From Psychrobacter sp. FME13 (GTDB lineage Bacteria; Pseudomonadota; Gammaproteobacteria; Pseudomonadales; Moraxellaceae), in NCBI RefSeq assembly GCF_014861395.1, contig NZ_RRYV01000006.1, positions 1 through 59,583 of the forward strand: 59,583 nucleotides of DNA, given 5' to 3'. The notes under the pieces are model-generated. The model saw only the letters and a list, made by a program, of their open reading frames with translations. It was not told where the DNA came from and made no database searches. The position numbers were made by a program, and so were the translations under genes. Positions 1 through 10,598 of the stretch are shown here, one piece after another (the stretch's first letter is position 1; every line of letters begins with the position of its first letter).

Positions 1-55
1 ACGTTACTTTAATCAAAATCTCTTATCAGCTGTCCTAAATTAGTTGACCACTACA

Positions 56-238
56 ATGAAGGTGGCAGATCTAATAAGGATGACAGGAATTAGTAAGTCG
101 ACAGTGCACAAGATCTATAACGAACAGACTTCAAGAATAGATTTTGACACTATGGATAAAATTTGTGAGGCACTAGATATTGAAGTAGGTGATTTATTTA
201 CTTATGTACCTAACGAGTCGCTAGATAAAGAGAAGTAA
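56..238 (+). CDS. XRE/Cro-type helix-turn-helix regulator, N-terminus probably eroded
   Basis: Small DNA-binding protein of the Cro/CI (XRE) class, about 60 residues from the ATG at 56. The stretch from MKVADLIRMTGIS to DKICEALDIEVGDLFTYVP is a typical HTH core: first helix, recognition helix around STVHKIYNEQ, and the final 'alD-vevgDLf' helix common in short XRE regulators. A TTG at 44 would add four residues. Neither start has a Shine-Dalgarno sequence. Family members usually carry about 15 more N-terminal residues. Matching residues (IKISYQLS, then KLVDHYN) can be read just upstream in two other frames (12-35 and 37-57), so the gene seems to have suffered two small indels. It may be a pseudogene or a shortened survivor. 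It lies on the 3' side of a tRNA gene, a common place for integrated elements. Family assignment is secure; functionality is not. Confidence 0.55.
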   Translation: MKVADLIRMTGISKSTVHKIYNEQTSRIDFDTMDKICEALDIEVGDLFTYVPNESLDKEK

Positions 239-439
239 ATTAATTTTGAGAGTGCTTTAGATAGTTTAGGGTAGAGGTCAAAAGTGCTACTCTGAAAGAA
301 AGGCGAAATAGACAGCAGGCGCAACTTAGGCACAATTTAGGCACACACATTTTTTAATGACGTTTGCGGAAAGTGAGAAAAGAGGAAATCTGCATCAACG
401 TATAGTTTCCTTTTCCGCTACAGCCCATATTTCACGGAC

Positions 440-473
440 AAAAAAAAGCCCCAATCAAAAAGATTGGGGCTTT
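440..473 (-). terminator. Rho-independent terminator of tRNA-Val
   Basis: Inverted repeat AAAGCCCCAATC / GATTGGGGCTTT with a short A-rich loop. Read on the minus strand it is followed by eight T residues. It starts a few bases after the CCA end of the tRNA gene. Confidence 0.85.
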
Positions 474-479
474 CGAATC

Positions 480-556
<77 letters not shown>

Positions 557-569
557 ATTTAGGTCATGC

Positions 570-597
570 ATTTTAGCAAGTTTTTCAAACTTTGCAA
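570..597 (-). promoter_or_regulatory. Sigma-70 promoter of tRNA-Val
   Basis: On the minus strand TTGCAA (592-597) and TAAAAT (570-575) are separated by 16 bp. The -10 box ends about 13 bp before the mature tRNA 5' end. Confidence 0.6.
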
Positions 598-850
598 GCC
601 TTTTCTATCACAATACTCACTTATTATCATAATATTTGATAAAGCGTCAGATATAGAATATTTATTAGTGTTAATTATTTATTTATATTAAATACTAATT
701 TAATTGTGTTTAGTTTTTATTGTTAATAAAAGTGTCATTCCTATTATTTATCAAGGCTGAACTGATATGATATATCTTGAGTTTTGGTGATAATGATTTC
801 AAATGAATCTTGATTGCCAAGAATGAAATAAGCATAAGTTGGAGGAGAAT

Positions 851-1828
851 ATGGGTCTATTGGTAGATGGGCAGTGGCAAGACAAATGGTATGACACAGA
901 ATCTAGCGGTGGACGCTTTGAGCGTGAAGATGCAGGTTTTAGAAACTGGGTCACGGTAGATGGCAGCGCAGGACTGTCAGGTGTAGGGGGATTTAAAGCT
1001 GAGGCCAATCGCTATCATCTATATGTTTCGTTAGCTTGTCCTTGGGCGCATCGTGCTTTAGTTTATCGTAAGCTCAAAGGCTTGGAAGATATGATTTCAC
1101 TTTCTGTCGTCCATCCCTATATGGGTGAGCATGGCTGGACGTTCTCAGATGGTTCAGGTGTCATCGCTGATCCTATCGTAAATGCGAGCTATTTATATGA
1201 GATATACAGGGCGGCAAAACCGGACTATACAGGACGTGTCACGGTACCCGTTTTATGGGATAAAAAGACCAATACCATCGTTAGTAATGAGTCGGCAGAG
1301 ATTATTCGTATGTTTAATTCAGCCTTTGACGAAGTTGGTGCATTGGCGGGTAATTTTCTACCGATAGAGTCATTAACAGCAATCGATGAGATCAATGATT
1401 TTGTTTATCCTGCGATAAATAATGGCGTGTATAAAGCAGGTTTTGCGACTACGCAAGCAGCTTATGAGGAGGCAGTGACGGAGCTGTTTGCCGCGCTAGA
1501 TACGTTAGAGGTACGCTTATCCAGCCAGCGCTATTTGGTCGGTGATACGATAACGGAAGCAGATTGGCGACTGTTTACGACCTTGGTGCGCTTTGATGCT
1601 GTGTATGTCGGACATTTTAAATGTAACCTGCATCGTATCGTTGATTACCCAAATCTATGGGGCTATCTGCGTGAGTTATACCAAGTGCCAGGTATTGCGG
1701 AGACGGTGAATATGGCTCATATTAAGCAGCATTATTACACCAGTCATGCCAATATCAATCCTACTCGCATCATACCTGTGGGACCAGTGGTTGATTTTAA
1801 TGAGCCGCATGACCGTGCACATTTATAG
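851..1828 (+). CDS. yqjG: Glutathionyl-hydroquinone reductase (YqjG/Xi-class GST)
   Basis: A 325-residue cytosolic enzyme that reduces glutathionyl-hydroquinones, releasing hydroquinone and glutathione disulfide. It matches the YqjG/ECM4 (Xi-class glutathione transferase) layout: an N-terminal thioredoxin-like domain with the catalytic motif CPWAHR (Cys63) and an all-helical C-terminal GST domain. The opening residues MGLLVDGQWQDKWYDT and the block RYHLYVSLACPWAHR are close to E. coli YqjG as I remember it. A TTG at 839 lengthens the frame, but GGAGGAG at 841-847 sits at correct spacing before the ATG at 851, so I use 851. It is a single gene, followed by a terminator shared with hemB, which converges on it. 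It probably acts in quinone or xenobiotic detoxification. Confidence 0.92.
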   Translation: MGLLVDGQWQDKWYDTESSGGRFEREDAGFRNWVTVDGSAGLSGVGGFKAEANRYHLYVSLACPWAHRALVYRKLKGLEDMISLSVVHPYMGEHGWTFSDGSGVIADPIVNASYLYEIYRAAKPDYTGRVTVPVLWDKKTNTIVSNESAEIIRMFNSAFDEVGALAGNFLPIESLTAIDEINDFVYPAINNGVYKAGFATTQAAYEEAVTELFAALDTLEVRLSSQRYLVGDTITEADWRLFTTLVRFDAVYVGHFKCNLHRIVDYPNLWGYLRELYQVPGIAETVNMAHIKQHYYTSHANINPTRIIPVGPVVDFNEPHDRAHL

Positions 1829-1858
1829 CTTTATTTATTAAAATAAAGCATTCAGACG

Positions 1859-1902
1859 AAAAAACGCCTCAACCACTATTAGGTAGTTGGGGCGTTTTTT
1901 TA
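1859..1902. terminator. Bidirectional terminator between yqjG and hemB
   Basis: Hairpin ACGCCTCAAC / GTTGGGGCGT flanked by A and T runs on both sides, placed between two convergent genes. Confidence 0.75.
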
Positions 1903-1928
1903 TGAGATGAAATACTCTTTACTTCATG

Positions 1929-2972
<1,044 letters not shown>

Positions 2973-3066
2973 TTAGGTTTTTTATCACAGATGGTTATAA
3001 CAACAGCGTTATTTAATGATATTAAAAATATCTAACGCTACTATAACCAATAGTGATAGTAGAAAG

Positions 3067-3098
3067 CAAAAAGCCCTACCAAGTCGGTAGGGCTTTTT
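3067..3098 (-). terminator. Terminator of the RND efflux operon
   Basis: Perfect stem AAAAAGCCCTACC / GGTAGGGCTTTTT with loop AAGTC, followed by T residues on the minus strand, about 75 bp after the stop codon of the outer-membrane channel gene. Confidence 0.8.
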
Positions 3099-3170
3099 GT
3101 ACTTATCGACTGCTGATCTTATGATATGGCCATGAGATAATGCCTCTATCAAGCTTAAGGACGAGTATCC

Positions 3171-5024
3171 TTAAGGATTAGTTGTCTGTGTGACAGATGC
3201 TGGCTCAACAGTGCTCTTGTTAAAAGTCGTCTTTTCCGTGATTACTCCTACAGTCGCATCCGTTGTACCATCGTTATTAATATCAACTTCGGTAGTAGGT
3301 CTAAAGGTTGTGGATTCAGATGGTTGCGCTTGTTCAATCGCTGATGCTTCCTCTAAAGAAACCACGCGTGCTGAGCCTGCAGCATTAACTGCATTGGTGG
3401 CTTTTGTCTTATTACCGTAGTTTGACACATTCGCTATTTGTGCCAAGTTGGTATGCTGCGGTACTGGAATATCAGTTGGTACGTCTAGATTGGCACCGCC
3501 GCCGAGCGCTTGATACAACTCAATTTGGCTAATGACTTTTTGTAGCTCTAAATTCAAAATACCCTGCTGCGTTGAGAATAAAGAACGTTGTGCATCAAGT
3601 ACGTCTAGGTAGTTAGAGACACCTGCTTTAAAGCGTGCATTGGCAATATTATAAGTTTGCTCATAGTTGTCTTGCAAACGATATTGTGCATCGAGCTGAT
3701 CGCCTAATGTTGCTCGTGTTGCGAGGACGTCAGAGACTTCACGGAACGCCGTTTGAATAGAGCTTTCATAGGCAGTCAGCGTTTGGTCGCGCTCAATCTT
3801 AGCCACATCATAATTGGCATCTAAGCTACCAGCATCGAAAATAGGCACACTAATACTTGGACCAAATGACCAACCAAATGAACCACTGCTGAATAAATCA
3901 TCCAAACTGCCACTACTAACACCGATATTACTGGCCAGGCTGATAGATGGGAAATAAGAGGCACGTGCTACTTCGATGTTGGCACCAGCAGCTTTCAAGT
4001 TGTATTCTGCTTGTAGCACATCTGGGCGATAGCGTAGCAACTCACTAGGTAATCCAGTATTAAATATTTGCTGGTTAGTAATATTGGTAACCGAAGGCGT
4101 AGGCCGAAGGTCACTAGGTATAGGTGCACCAACTAAGTACTGCAAAGCATTACGTGCCGTCAAAACACTGCTTTGAGCACTCAACATCGCAAGATTGGCG
4201 TCTTCTAATGAGGCGCTCGCTTGCAAAGAAGCCAGTTTGTCATCAATGCCTGCTTCAAAGCGTTTGGTGGTGATAAAGAGTGACTCTTTACGACTTTCAT
4301 AAGTTTTGGACGCCAACTCAAGTTGGGCTAGGCTATAACTTAGATTGGCATAGCTCTGGGCAATATTACTGATGAGCGTGATTTGAGTGGTGTTTTTTGC
4401 AGCTGTGGTGGCCAAAAAGTTCTGTAAGGCTTGATCTTTTAGGCTTGAAATTTTACCCCAAAAATCCAGCTCATAGCTTGCTAAACCCAGATTAACATTG
4501 TAGCTATTACTGGCGTTACGATCAGTGCTGTTTTGGGCACCGCGAGAATAACTGCCACTACCATCAATCGTTGGCAAGTCGCTAATATCCGTGATTCGAT
4601 ATTGTGCACGTGCTTTTTCAATGGCTAGACGTGCGCTTTCGAAGTCTTTATTGTTTTCAAGACCCAGTGCTATGAGAGCTTTTAAGCGCTCATCGCTATA
4701 AAAATTCTGCCAGCGCTGACTGGCAATACTGGCCTGATCAGCGCTACTAGCCGTGTCCTTATCGTATGCTTCATAGGCTTGGTTGATTGGAACATTAGGC
4801 TGAGCCAGCACAGGGTTTATATCTGATTTCGGAATCGTATTACAAGCAGCCATACTGATTGCTAGGGTTGTTAGACCTATTAGCCGCACACCATTTTTAC
4901 GAATGCGAGATGGTAATAAAAGGGTAGAGGTCACGGGGCACTCACCTGTCGTTGCGCCCACGCTGGCAGTCATATTGACTGTCGCGTGTGCTGAGTTTGA
5001 GGTAAAAATCGAACGAAAACTCAT
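3171..5024 (-). CDS. RND efflux outer-membrane channel lipoprotein (OprM/AdeK/NodT family)
   Basis: Trimeric outer-membrane channel of a tripartite drug-efflux pump, third gene of the operon. The core (about residues 61-510) has the two OEP repeats. It includes the NodT-type lines ELDFWGKISS and ELLRYRPDVLQAEYNLKAA, and ends at ELYQALGGG. A lipobox, ISMAAC with Cys61, predicts lipidation, but 60 residues precede it, longer than a normal lipoprotein signal. A later start such as Met18 is possible. The ATG at 5024 overlaps the stop of the pump gene (TAATG), implying translational coupling. At 617 residues it is well above the usual ~470. The excess is a 107-residue Thr/Asn/Ala-rich tail containing DINNDGTTD. 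Family is certain; the substrate is unknown. Confidence 0.93.
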   Translation of the reverse strand: MSFRSIFTSNSAHATVNMTASVGATTGECPVTSTLLLPSRIRKNGVRLIGLTTLAISMAACNTIPKSDINPVLAQPNVPINQAYEAYDKDTASSADQASIASQRWQNFYSDERLKALIALGLENNKDFESARLAIEKARAQYRITDISDLPTIDGSGSYSRGAQNSTDRNASNSYNVNLGLASYELDFWGKISSLKDQALQNFLATTAAKNTTQITLISNIAQSYANLSYSLAQLELASKTYESRKESLFITTKRFEAGIDDKLASLQASASLEDANLAMLSAQSSVLTARNALQYLVGAPIPSDLRPTPSVTNITNQQIFNTGLPSELLRYRPDVLQAEYNLKAAGANIEVARASYFPSISLASNIGVSSGSLDDLFSSGSFGWSFGPSISVPIFDAGSLDANYDVAKIERDQTLTAYESSIQTAFREVSDVLATRATLGDQLDAQYRLQDNYEQTYNIANARFKAGVSNYLDVLDAQRSLFSTQQGILNLELQKVISQIELYQALGGGANLDVPTDIPVPQHTNLAQIANVSNYGNKTKATNAVNAAGSARVVSLEEASAIEQAQPSESTTFRPTTEVDINNDGTTDATVGVITEKTTFNKSTVEPASVTQTTNP

Positions 5025-8000
5025 TATGTATTGTCTCCTAAGTTCACAGGCTGATAACTCTTAGAGAGAGTCGGACTTTGTGGATCACCATTTGGTGTAT
5101 CATCACCATCGTCTCTATCATTTGGCTTGTTATTCTCATATTTATGAGGAAAGATACTACGTATCCAGATATAGAACATGGGAATAAAGAAAACACCTAA
5201 TATAGTGGCACTAACAACCCCACCAAGTACACTGGTACCAATAGCACTTTGGCTGCCAGAACCAGCGCCAGTGGCTAAGAATAATGGTACAACCCCGAGG
5301 CCAAAGGCAAGCGATGTCATAATGATTGGGCGCAAGCGTTGACGCGCTGCCGTCATCACTGACTCTTTAAGACTATAACCAGCGTCTTGATAATCTCTTG
5401 CAAATTCGATAATTAAAATCGCATTTTTAGCAGACAGTCCAACTACAGTCAGCAAACCTACCTGCAAATAAACATCGTTGGCGAAGCCGCGCATCCATGT
5501 AAATAGTACTGCGCCTAAAACACCAAGTGGTACAACTAATATGACAGAGAAAGGTATCGACCAGCTCTCATACAAAGCAGCTAGACATAAGAATACCACT
5601 AAGAGCGAGACTGCATATAGCAATGGAGCCTGAGCACCTGATTTTTTCTCTTCAAGTGACGTGCCTGTCCACTCATAACCGACGCCTTCAGGCAGATTGG
5701 TTATCATCGTCTCTACCGCCGCCATTGCTTCACCCGTACTGAGTCCAGCAGCAGCAGAACCCTGAATGTTCATAGAAGGGAAACTGTTGTAACGGGTCAG
5801 ACGCGGAGAACCTGACTGCCATTCACTGCTAGAGAACGCATCGAATGAAATCATATCGTTATTGTCATTACGTACATACCACTTACCAAGATCGTCAGGA
5901 TTGGTACGACTACTCGGCTCGCCTTGTACATAAACGCTCTTAATACGACCACGGTCAACGAAGTCATTGATATAACTTGAGCCCCATGCGGTCGAGATAA
6001 CGCTATTGATACTGGACATCGACAAGCCATATGCAGCGGCCTGTTCTTGATTGACATTGACTTTCAGCTGCTGTGCATCCTCTTGACCGTTAGGACGTAC
6101 ACCAGAGACTTGGTCGTTTTGAGCGGCCATACCCAACAACATATTGCGGGCTTCGAGCAGCCCTTCATGACCGACGTTTCCGGTATCCTGTAGCATCAAG
6201 TCAAAACCACTGGCATTACCAAGTTCAGTAATAGCGGGCGGTACAATGGGGAATACTTGCGCCTCATTAATCTGAGTAAAGAAGTACCCCATTGCTCGGC
6301 CAGCCACAGCTTGCGCGGTATTTTCATCACCTGGGCGTTCATCCCAATCCGACAAGCGTACAAACGCCAGACCCATGTTTTGGCCTGATCCGGCAAAACT
6401 AAAGCCTGCAACGGTAAAGACAGAGGCAATATTATCGGCTTCTTGAGTATCGTAATAGTTTCTAACTTTATCCAGTACGTCTTGTGTCTGATCGAGTGTA
6501 GAGCCAGAGGGAAGCTGAACTAAGGTAAACATAATACCTTGATCTTCTTCTGGCAAAAACGAGCTAGGAATGCGTAAAAAGATCACCGTCATAATACCAA
6601 TAATGGCAGCATAGCCAATTAAATATAACCATTTACGACCGAAGCTTTTACCCACGAAGCGCTCATAAGAGATGCTTGCTTTAGAGAAGCTACGGTTAAA
6701 CCAACCGAAGAAACCTTTTTGAGTGGCCATATTACTCTTGTCATGGCTCTTGCTACGTTTAAGCAAGGTCACACACAGGGCAGGGGTAAAGATAAGGGCA
6801 ACTAAAGCCGATAGTACCATGCTGGTAATCAAGGTAATGGAGAACTGACGATAGATAGCACCAGTTGAACCGCTAAAGAACGCCATAGGTACAAATACTG
6901 CTGATAGAATCAGAGCAATACCAACAACAATCTTACTAATTTCACCCATCGATTGAACGGTAGCGTCTTTGACAGAAATGTCAGGATCTTCTTCCATAAT
7001 CCGTTCGACGTTCTCTACGACTACGATGGCATCATCGACCAATAGTCCGATAGACAGTACCATCGCAAACATAGTCAGAACGTTAATACTAAAACCTGCG
7101 ATATACAGCACACACAAGGTACCCAAAAGTACCACAGGTACAGCCAATGTCGGGATAATCGTTGCACGCCAGTTCTGTAAGAAAATGAACATGACGATAA
7201 ATACAAGCACAATAGCTTCGATGAGCGTATGTACTACTTGCTCAATAGACAACCGAACGAATGGTGTCGTGTCATAAGGAGTAACCGTGGTTAGGCCAGC
7301 AGGAAAGTTTCGTTCCAACTCAGCCATACGAGCACCAAGTGCTTCGCGCGTATCAAGTGCGTTAGCGCCACCTGCCAAGGATATACCCATACCAGCAGCT
7401 TCTTGACCGTTAAATAGTGAGTTAACACTGTAGTCTTGACTTCCAATCTCAACATCTGCGACATCGCTTAAGCGTACTTGCGCGCCTGAGGCATCCGTTT
7501 TCAATAATATGTTTCTAAATTCATCAGGGGTCTGTAGGTAGCTTTGTACCGTTACAGTTGCGTTGATGACTTGTTGTTCAGTGTCAGCGGGCGCTTGACC
7601 TAACTGGCCTGCAGAGACTTGCGCATTTTGCGCACCGACGGCAGTAATGACATCAGAAGGCATCAAGTTATAGCTACGTAAGCGTGCAGGGTCTAGCCAG
7701 ATACGCATCGCGTAGGTAGAGCCAAATACACGAACTTCACCAACACCTTCGACACGGCTGATCTGATCAACGATGTTTGAGTTAATGTAATCTGCGATAT
7801 CACCGCGATCCATACTGCCATCTTCAGAGATGAATGCTTGCACCATCAAAAGGCTGCTAGAGGATTTGTTGACCGTGACACCTTGACGCTGAACGGATTC
7901 AGGTAGTGAGCTTGTTGCTGCTTGAAGCTTGTTCTGTACCTGTACTTGAGCGGTATCAGAGTCAGTACCAGTCTCAAAGGTGAGCGTCACTGATGCGCTA

Positions 8001-8257
8001 CCGTTTGACGAGCTGGTTGATGACATATACATCAAACCATCAAGACCTTTCATTTTTTGTTCGATGATCTGGACCACTGAGTTTTCAACGGTTTGCGCAC
8101 TGGCACCAGGGTAATTTGTGCTAACTGTAACAGTCGGCGGTGCAATACGTGGGTACTGTTCGATCGGTAGATTAATGACCGATATCACCCCGATGAGCAT
8201 GACTAAAATAGCCAATACCCATGCAAAAATAGGGCGATTAATAAAAAAACGTGACAT
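5024..8257 (-). CDS. RND multidrug efflux permease (AcrB/MexB/AdeJ, HAE1 family)
   Basis: Inner-membrane proton-drug antiporter of 1077 residues, the full HAE1 length. It starts MSRFFINRPIFAWVLAIL, the classic first transmembrane segment. The proton-relay residues are present: paired aspartates in TM4 (GLLVDDAIVVVENVERI) and the TM10 lysine (GLSAKNAILIIEFARD). Two large periplasmic porter loops lie after TM1 and TM7. The C-terminal ~40 residues are hydrophilic and Asp/Asn-rich. It sits between the adaptor gene (35-bp gap) and the channel gene (1-base overlap). The order adaptor-pump-channel is that of acrAB/mexAB-oprM/adeIJK. No regulator gene is adjacent. Confidence 0.96.
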   Translation of the reverse strand: MSRFFINRPIFAWVLAILVMLIGVISVINLPIEQYPRIAPPTVTVSTNYPGASAQTVENSVVQIIEQKMKGLDGLMYMSSTSSSNGSASVTLTFETGTDSDTAQVQVQNKLQAATSSLPESVQRQGVTVNKSSSSLLMVQAFISEDGSMDRGDIADYINSNIVDQISRVEGVGEVRVFGSTYAMRIWLDPARLRSYNLMPSDVITAVGAQNAQVSAGQLGQAPADTEQQVINATVTVQSYLQTPDEFRNILLKTDASGAQVRLSDVADVEIGSQDYSVNSLFNGQEAAGMGISLAGGANALDTREALGARMAELERNFPAGLTTVTPYDTTPFVRLSIEQVVHTLIEAIVLVFIVMFIFLQNWRATIIPTLAVPVVLLGTLCVLYIAGFSINVLTMFAMVLSIGLLVDDAIVVVENVERIMEEDPDISVKDATVQSMGEISKIVVGIALILSAVFVPMAFFSGSTGAIYRQFSITLITSMVLSALVALIFTPALCVTLLKRSKSHDKSNMATQKGFFGWFNRSFSKASISYERFVGKSFGRKWLYLIGYAAIIGIMTVIFLRIPSSFLPEEDQGIMFTLVQLPSGSTLDQTQDVLDKVRNYYDTQEADNIASVFTVAGFSFAGSGQNMGLAFVRLSDWDERPGDENTAQAVAGRAMGYFFTQINEAQVFPIVPPAITELGNASGFDLMLQDTGNVGHEGLLEARNMLLGMAAQNDQVSGVRPNGQEDAQQLKVNVNQEQAAAYGLSMSSINSVISTAWGSSYINDFVDRGRIKSVYVQGEPSSRTNPDDLGKWYVRNDNNDMISFDAFSSSEWQSGSPRLTRYNSFPSMNIQGSAAAGLSTGEAMAAVETMITNLPEGVGYEWTGTSLEEKKSGAQAPLLYAVSLLVVFLCLAALYESWSIPFSVILVVPLGVLGAVLFTWMRGFANDVYLQVGLLTVVGLSAKNAILIIEFARDYQDAGYSLKESVMTAARQRLRPIIMTSLAFGLGVVPLFLATGAGSGSQSAIGTSVLGGVVSATILGVFFIPMFYIWIRSIFPHKYENNKPNDRDDGDDTPNGDPQSPTLSKSYQPVNLGDNT

Positions 8258-8292
8258 AGTATATCCCTAAGTCTTCCTATCTTTGAATGGAA

Positions 8293-9687
8293 TTAGTTAG
8301 CTGCATCTTCCGCAGGTTTCTTGGCCGTGTTGCTGTCAGCAGGGTTCTTAGTTGCTGCTTGCTGTGGTGTTTTGGCCGAAGTACTAGCAGGCGTGCTATT
8401 TCCAGTTGATGCTGGCGTAGCATTTTCTACAGGCTTGGCAACGACTTCTTGATCAGGCTTAACTTTTGAGCCACCGATGACCACTAGCTTGTCGCCTTCT
8501 TTTAGACCGTCAGTCACTATCCATTTGCCTTCATATGTACCATTGATCGTTACAGGGCGTACTTTAATTTTATTGTTTTCATCGACGATATAAACTTGAG
8601 TTTCATTTTTGGTAGAGCGGGTGACCGCGCTTTGTGGTACCAATACTGCGTTGGTAATGACACTTTGGGTCAAACGCGCACTTACATACATACCCGGTAG
8701 TAGAATATCATTACTATTCGGGAAAATTGCGCGTAGAGTGACGGCGCCAGTTGATTCATCAACTTGTGCTTCAGATAAAGCCAATTGACCACTAACGGGA
8801 TAAACGGTACCGTCTTCTAATACCAACTCAACACTATTCAGTCCCGCTTGTGCTTTGCCTGCAGCGATTTGTTGCTTCAATTTTAGCAGCTCGGATGAAG
8901 ACTGACTGATATCGACATAGATAGGATCTAGACGTGAAACTGTCACGAGCGGATCAGTTTGACTGGCACTAACCAACGCACCAGCAGTAAAGTTTGAGCG
9001 GTCACTACGACCAGAAATGGGTGCACGTACTATCGTGCGACTAAAGTCTAGGGCACTGGCTTTTAAACCCGCTTTTGCGCTTGCAATACTCGCTTTTGCG
9101 CTTGCGGCGCTGGCTTGTGATTGGCCAATAGCTGCGCGTGCGCTTGCTACCGCTGCTTCGGCTGTGCGTACAGCTGTCACAGCTTGATCGTATTCTTGTT
9201 TAGATATGGCATTAATTTCGACCAAACCACTCAATCGCTGTAAGTCGCTTTGTGCTTGTGCTAATGATGCTTGATTACTCACCAAGGTAGCTTTGCTGCT
9301 GGCCGTGTTTGCCAATGCTGTTTGATAGTTGGCCTGAGCCTGTGCGACAGCTGCTCGACCACTCGTTACAGAAGAAGCATAATTGTCCGTATTAATACGA
9401 TAAAGTGCCTGACCTTTTTTGACAGAGCTCCCTTCACGGAAAAGTATTTCATCAATGACGCCACTAACCTGTGGGCGGATGTCTGCGGTTTGGTAGGCTG
9501 TGGTACGACCAGCAAAGGTTTTTACTTGAGGTACGGTTTCGAAGGTTACGGTTTGGACGTTGACGACAGATGGAGGCATTTGCTGTTGTGCTGCATCTCC
9601 AGCAGCATCGCCATCATTGTCACAGCCCACCAATACAGCTCCAGATAGTACAGCTGCCATTATAAGCGCAAGATAAGAGTGCTTCAT
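8293..9687 (-). CDS. RND efflux periplasmic adaptor (membrane fusion protein, AcrA/MexA/AdeI type)
   Basis: Periplasmic lipoprotein linking the RND pump to its outer-membrane channel. The start is set at the ATG at 9687, preceded by GAGGA at 5 bp. An in-frame TTG 15 bp upstream has no support. The signal peptide ends in a lipobox LVGC (Cys22). A lipoyl/barrel-sandwich half (RPQVSGVIDEILFREGSSVKKGQALYRI) is followed by a long Ala/Ser/Gln-rich coiled-coil hairpin (about residues 95-210). The second lipoyl half (FSRTIVRAPISGRSDRS) and beta-barrel and membrane-proximal domains come next. The last ~50 residues are a low-complexity Ala/Thr/Pro/Lys tail. It is the first gene of the operon. Confidence 0.95.
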   Translation of the reverse strand: MKHSYLALIMAAVLSGAVLVGCDNDGDAAGDAAQQQMPPSVVNVQTVTFETVPQVKTFAGRTTAYQTADIRPQVSGVIDEILFREGSSVKKGQALYRINTDNYASSVTSGRAAVAQAQANYQTALANTASSKATLVSNQASLAQAQSDLQRLSGLVEINAISKQEYDQAVTAVRTAEAAVASARAAIGQSQASAASAKASIASAKAGLKASALDFSRTIVRAPISGRSDRSNFTAGALVSASQTDPLVTVSRLDPIYVDISQSSSELLKLKQQIAAGKAQAGLNSVELVLEDGTVYPVSGQLALSEAQVDESTGAVTLRAIFPNSNDILLPGMYVSARLTQSVITNAVLVPQSAVTRSTKNETQVYIVDENNKIKVRPVTINGTYEGKWIVTDGLKEGDKLVVIGGSKVKPDQEVVAKPVENATPASTGNSTPASTSAKTPQQAATKNPADSNTAKKPAEDAAN

Positions 9688-10598
9688 CAATGTCCTCGTC
9701 AATAATATAATTGCGGTATAAATAAAAGAGTAATAATCAGTAGTAGTGTTTGATATATCGTTATTTATGCTATAACAATCAGCATTAGGTGCTATGAATA
9801 ATAGGCATATGCATTACAATGTTGATTGTTTAATAAATTTAAAAATGGCTATCAATACGAAATATATAATTAAATAATCAGGTATTAGCCAATAAGCATA
9901 GTCCGCTATTATAAACTAAAGGGTTAACCCCACAGTCAAGCTAATAAAAAGAAATTTTTCCTAAAAAAATCCGTATTTCTAATCATAAACAATAAAGATA
10001 TTGAGGGTGTACGCACCACAAAATATAACGTTCAACAAGATGTAACATTATGAACCAGTTAAAATTATGTTGTTTTTTGGTTAATGAAGCTGATTTTGTA
10101 CATATCTAAAACTGTATTTAAGAAGTGTCATGTAGACAGCAAAACATTGTATTTAGCGATATCTAAAATCATTTTTAAATTTAGTTAAGCTGTATGGGTT
10201 GCTATTAGGGAGTGTCCTCAATTCAATTGATAGACATCTAAATGGGTTAAAAATGGCTAAATCTTGCCAAACAGCGTCAAATAACTGACTAATATCTCGA
10301 TATTATCTGCGCTATTTTCCTTGTTTGACGACAATTTATCTCATTTTCATCACCATTTTTTAAATGAGGACACGCCCTAGAACAAATATTATTTCGTTAT
10401 AAAAAGCAACCATCACGCAATTATAGTACTGCTTAGACTTATGAAACTTAAAGAAAGGTAACGATTTAACTAAAAGAACAAGTGTGTCAGTAATTAGAAT
10501 GTTTAGCGAATGATATCAAATAGATAAATTTTGCCCAATTATATTGGACTATATTGAATACTTACAGGTTTGCATCTGCTCATAAGTGATACTGCTGA
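9688..10598. other. 911-bp non-coding stretch: RND operon leader, MITE copy A, AT-rich spacer
   Basis: No credible gene. The right part of the RND operon leader is very AT-rich. A MITE copy occupies 10208-10377 (listed separately). A small hairpin with ACTGCT / AGCAGT arms at 10591-10608 overlaps the ispB stop codon but lacks a U run, so it is at most a weak terminator. No regulator-binding palindrome upstream of the efflux operon stood out. Confidence 0.5.
10208..10377. mobile_element. 170-bp MITE, copy A
   Basis: Non-autonomous repeat without an ORF. The ends are GGGAGTGTCCTCA and TGAGGACACGCCC, near-perfect 13-bp inverted repeats flanked by TA on both sides. Copy B (11852-12021) is also exactly 170 bp and nearly identical over its whole length, including the internal block AAATGGGTTAAAAATGGC. 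This pattern fits a miniature inverted-repeat transposable element mobilised in trans. The parent transposase is not in the window. TA duplication is compatible with IS630/Tc1-like or some IS5-group elements, and I cannot decide between them. Confidence 0.75.

Noticed and set aside
3190..3420. Plus-strand frame antisense to the channel tail
   Set aside because: A shadow of the low-complexity coding tail on the other strand; no start signal.
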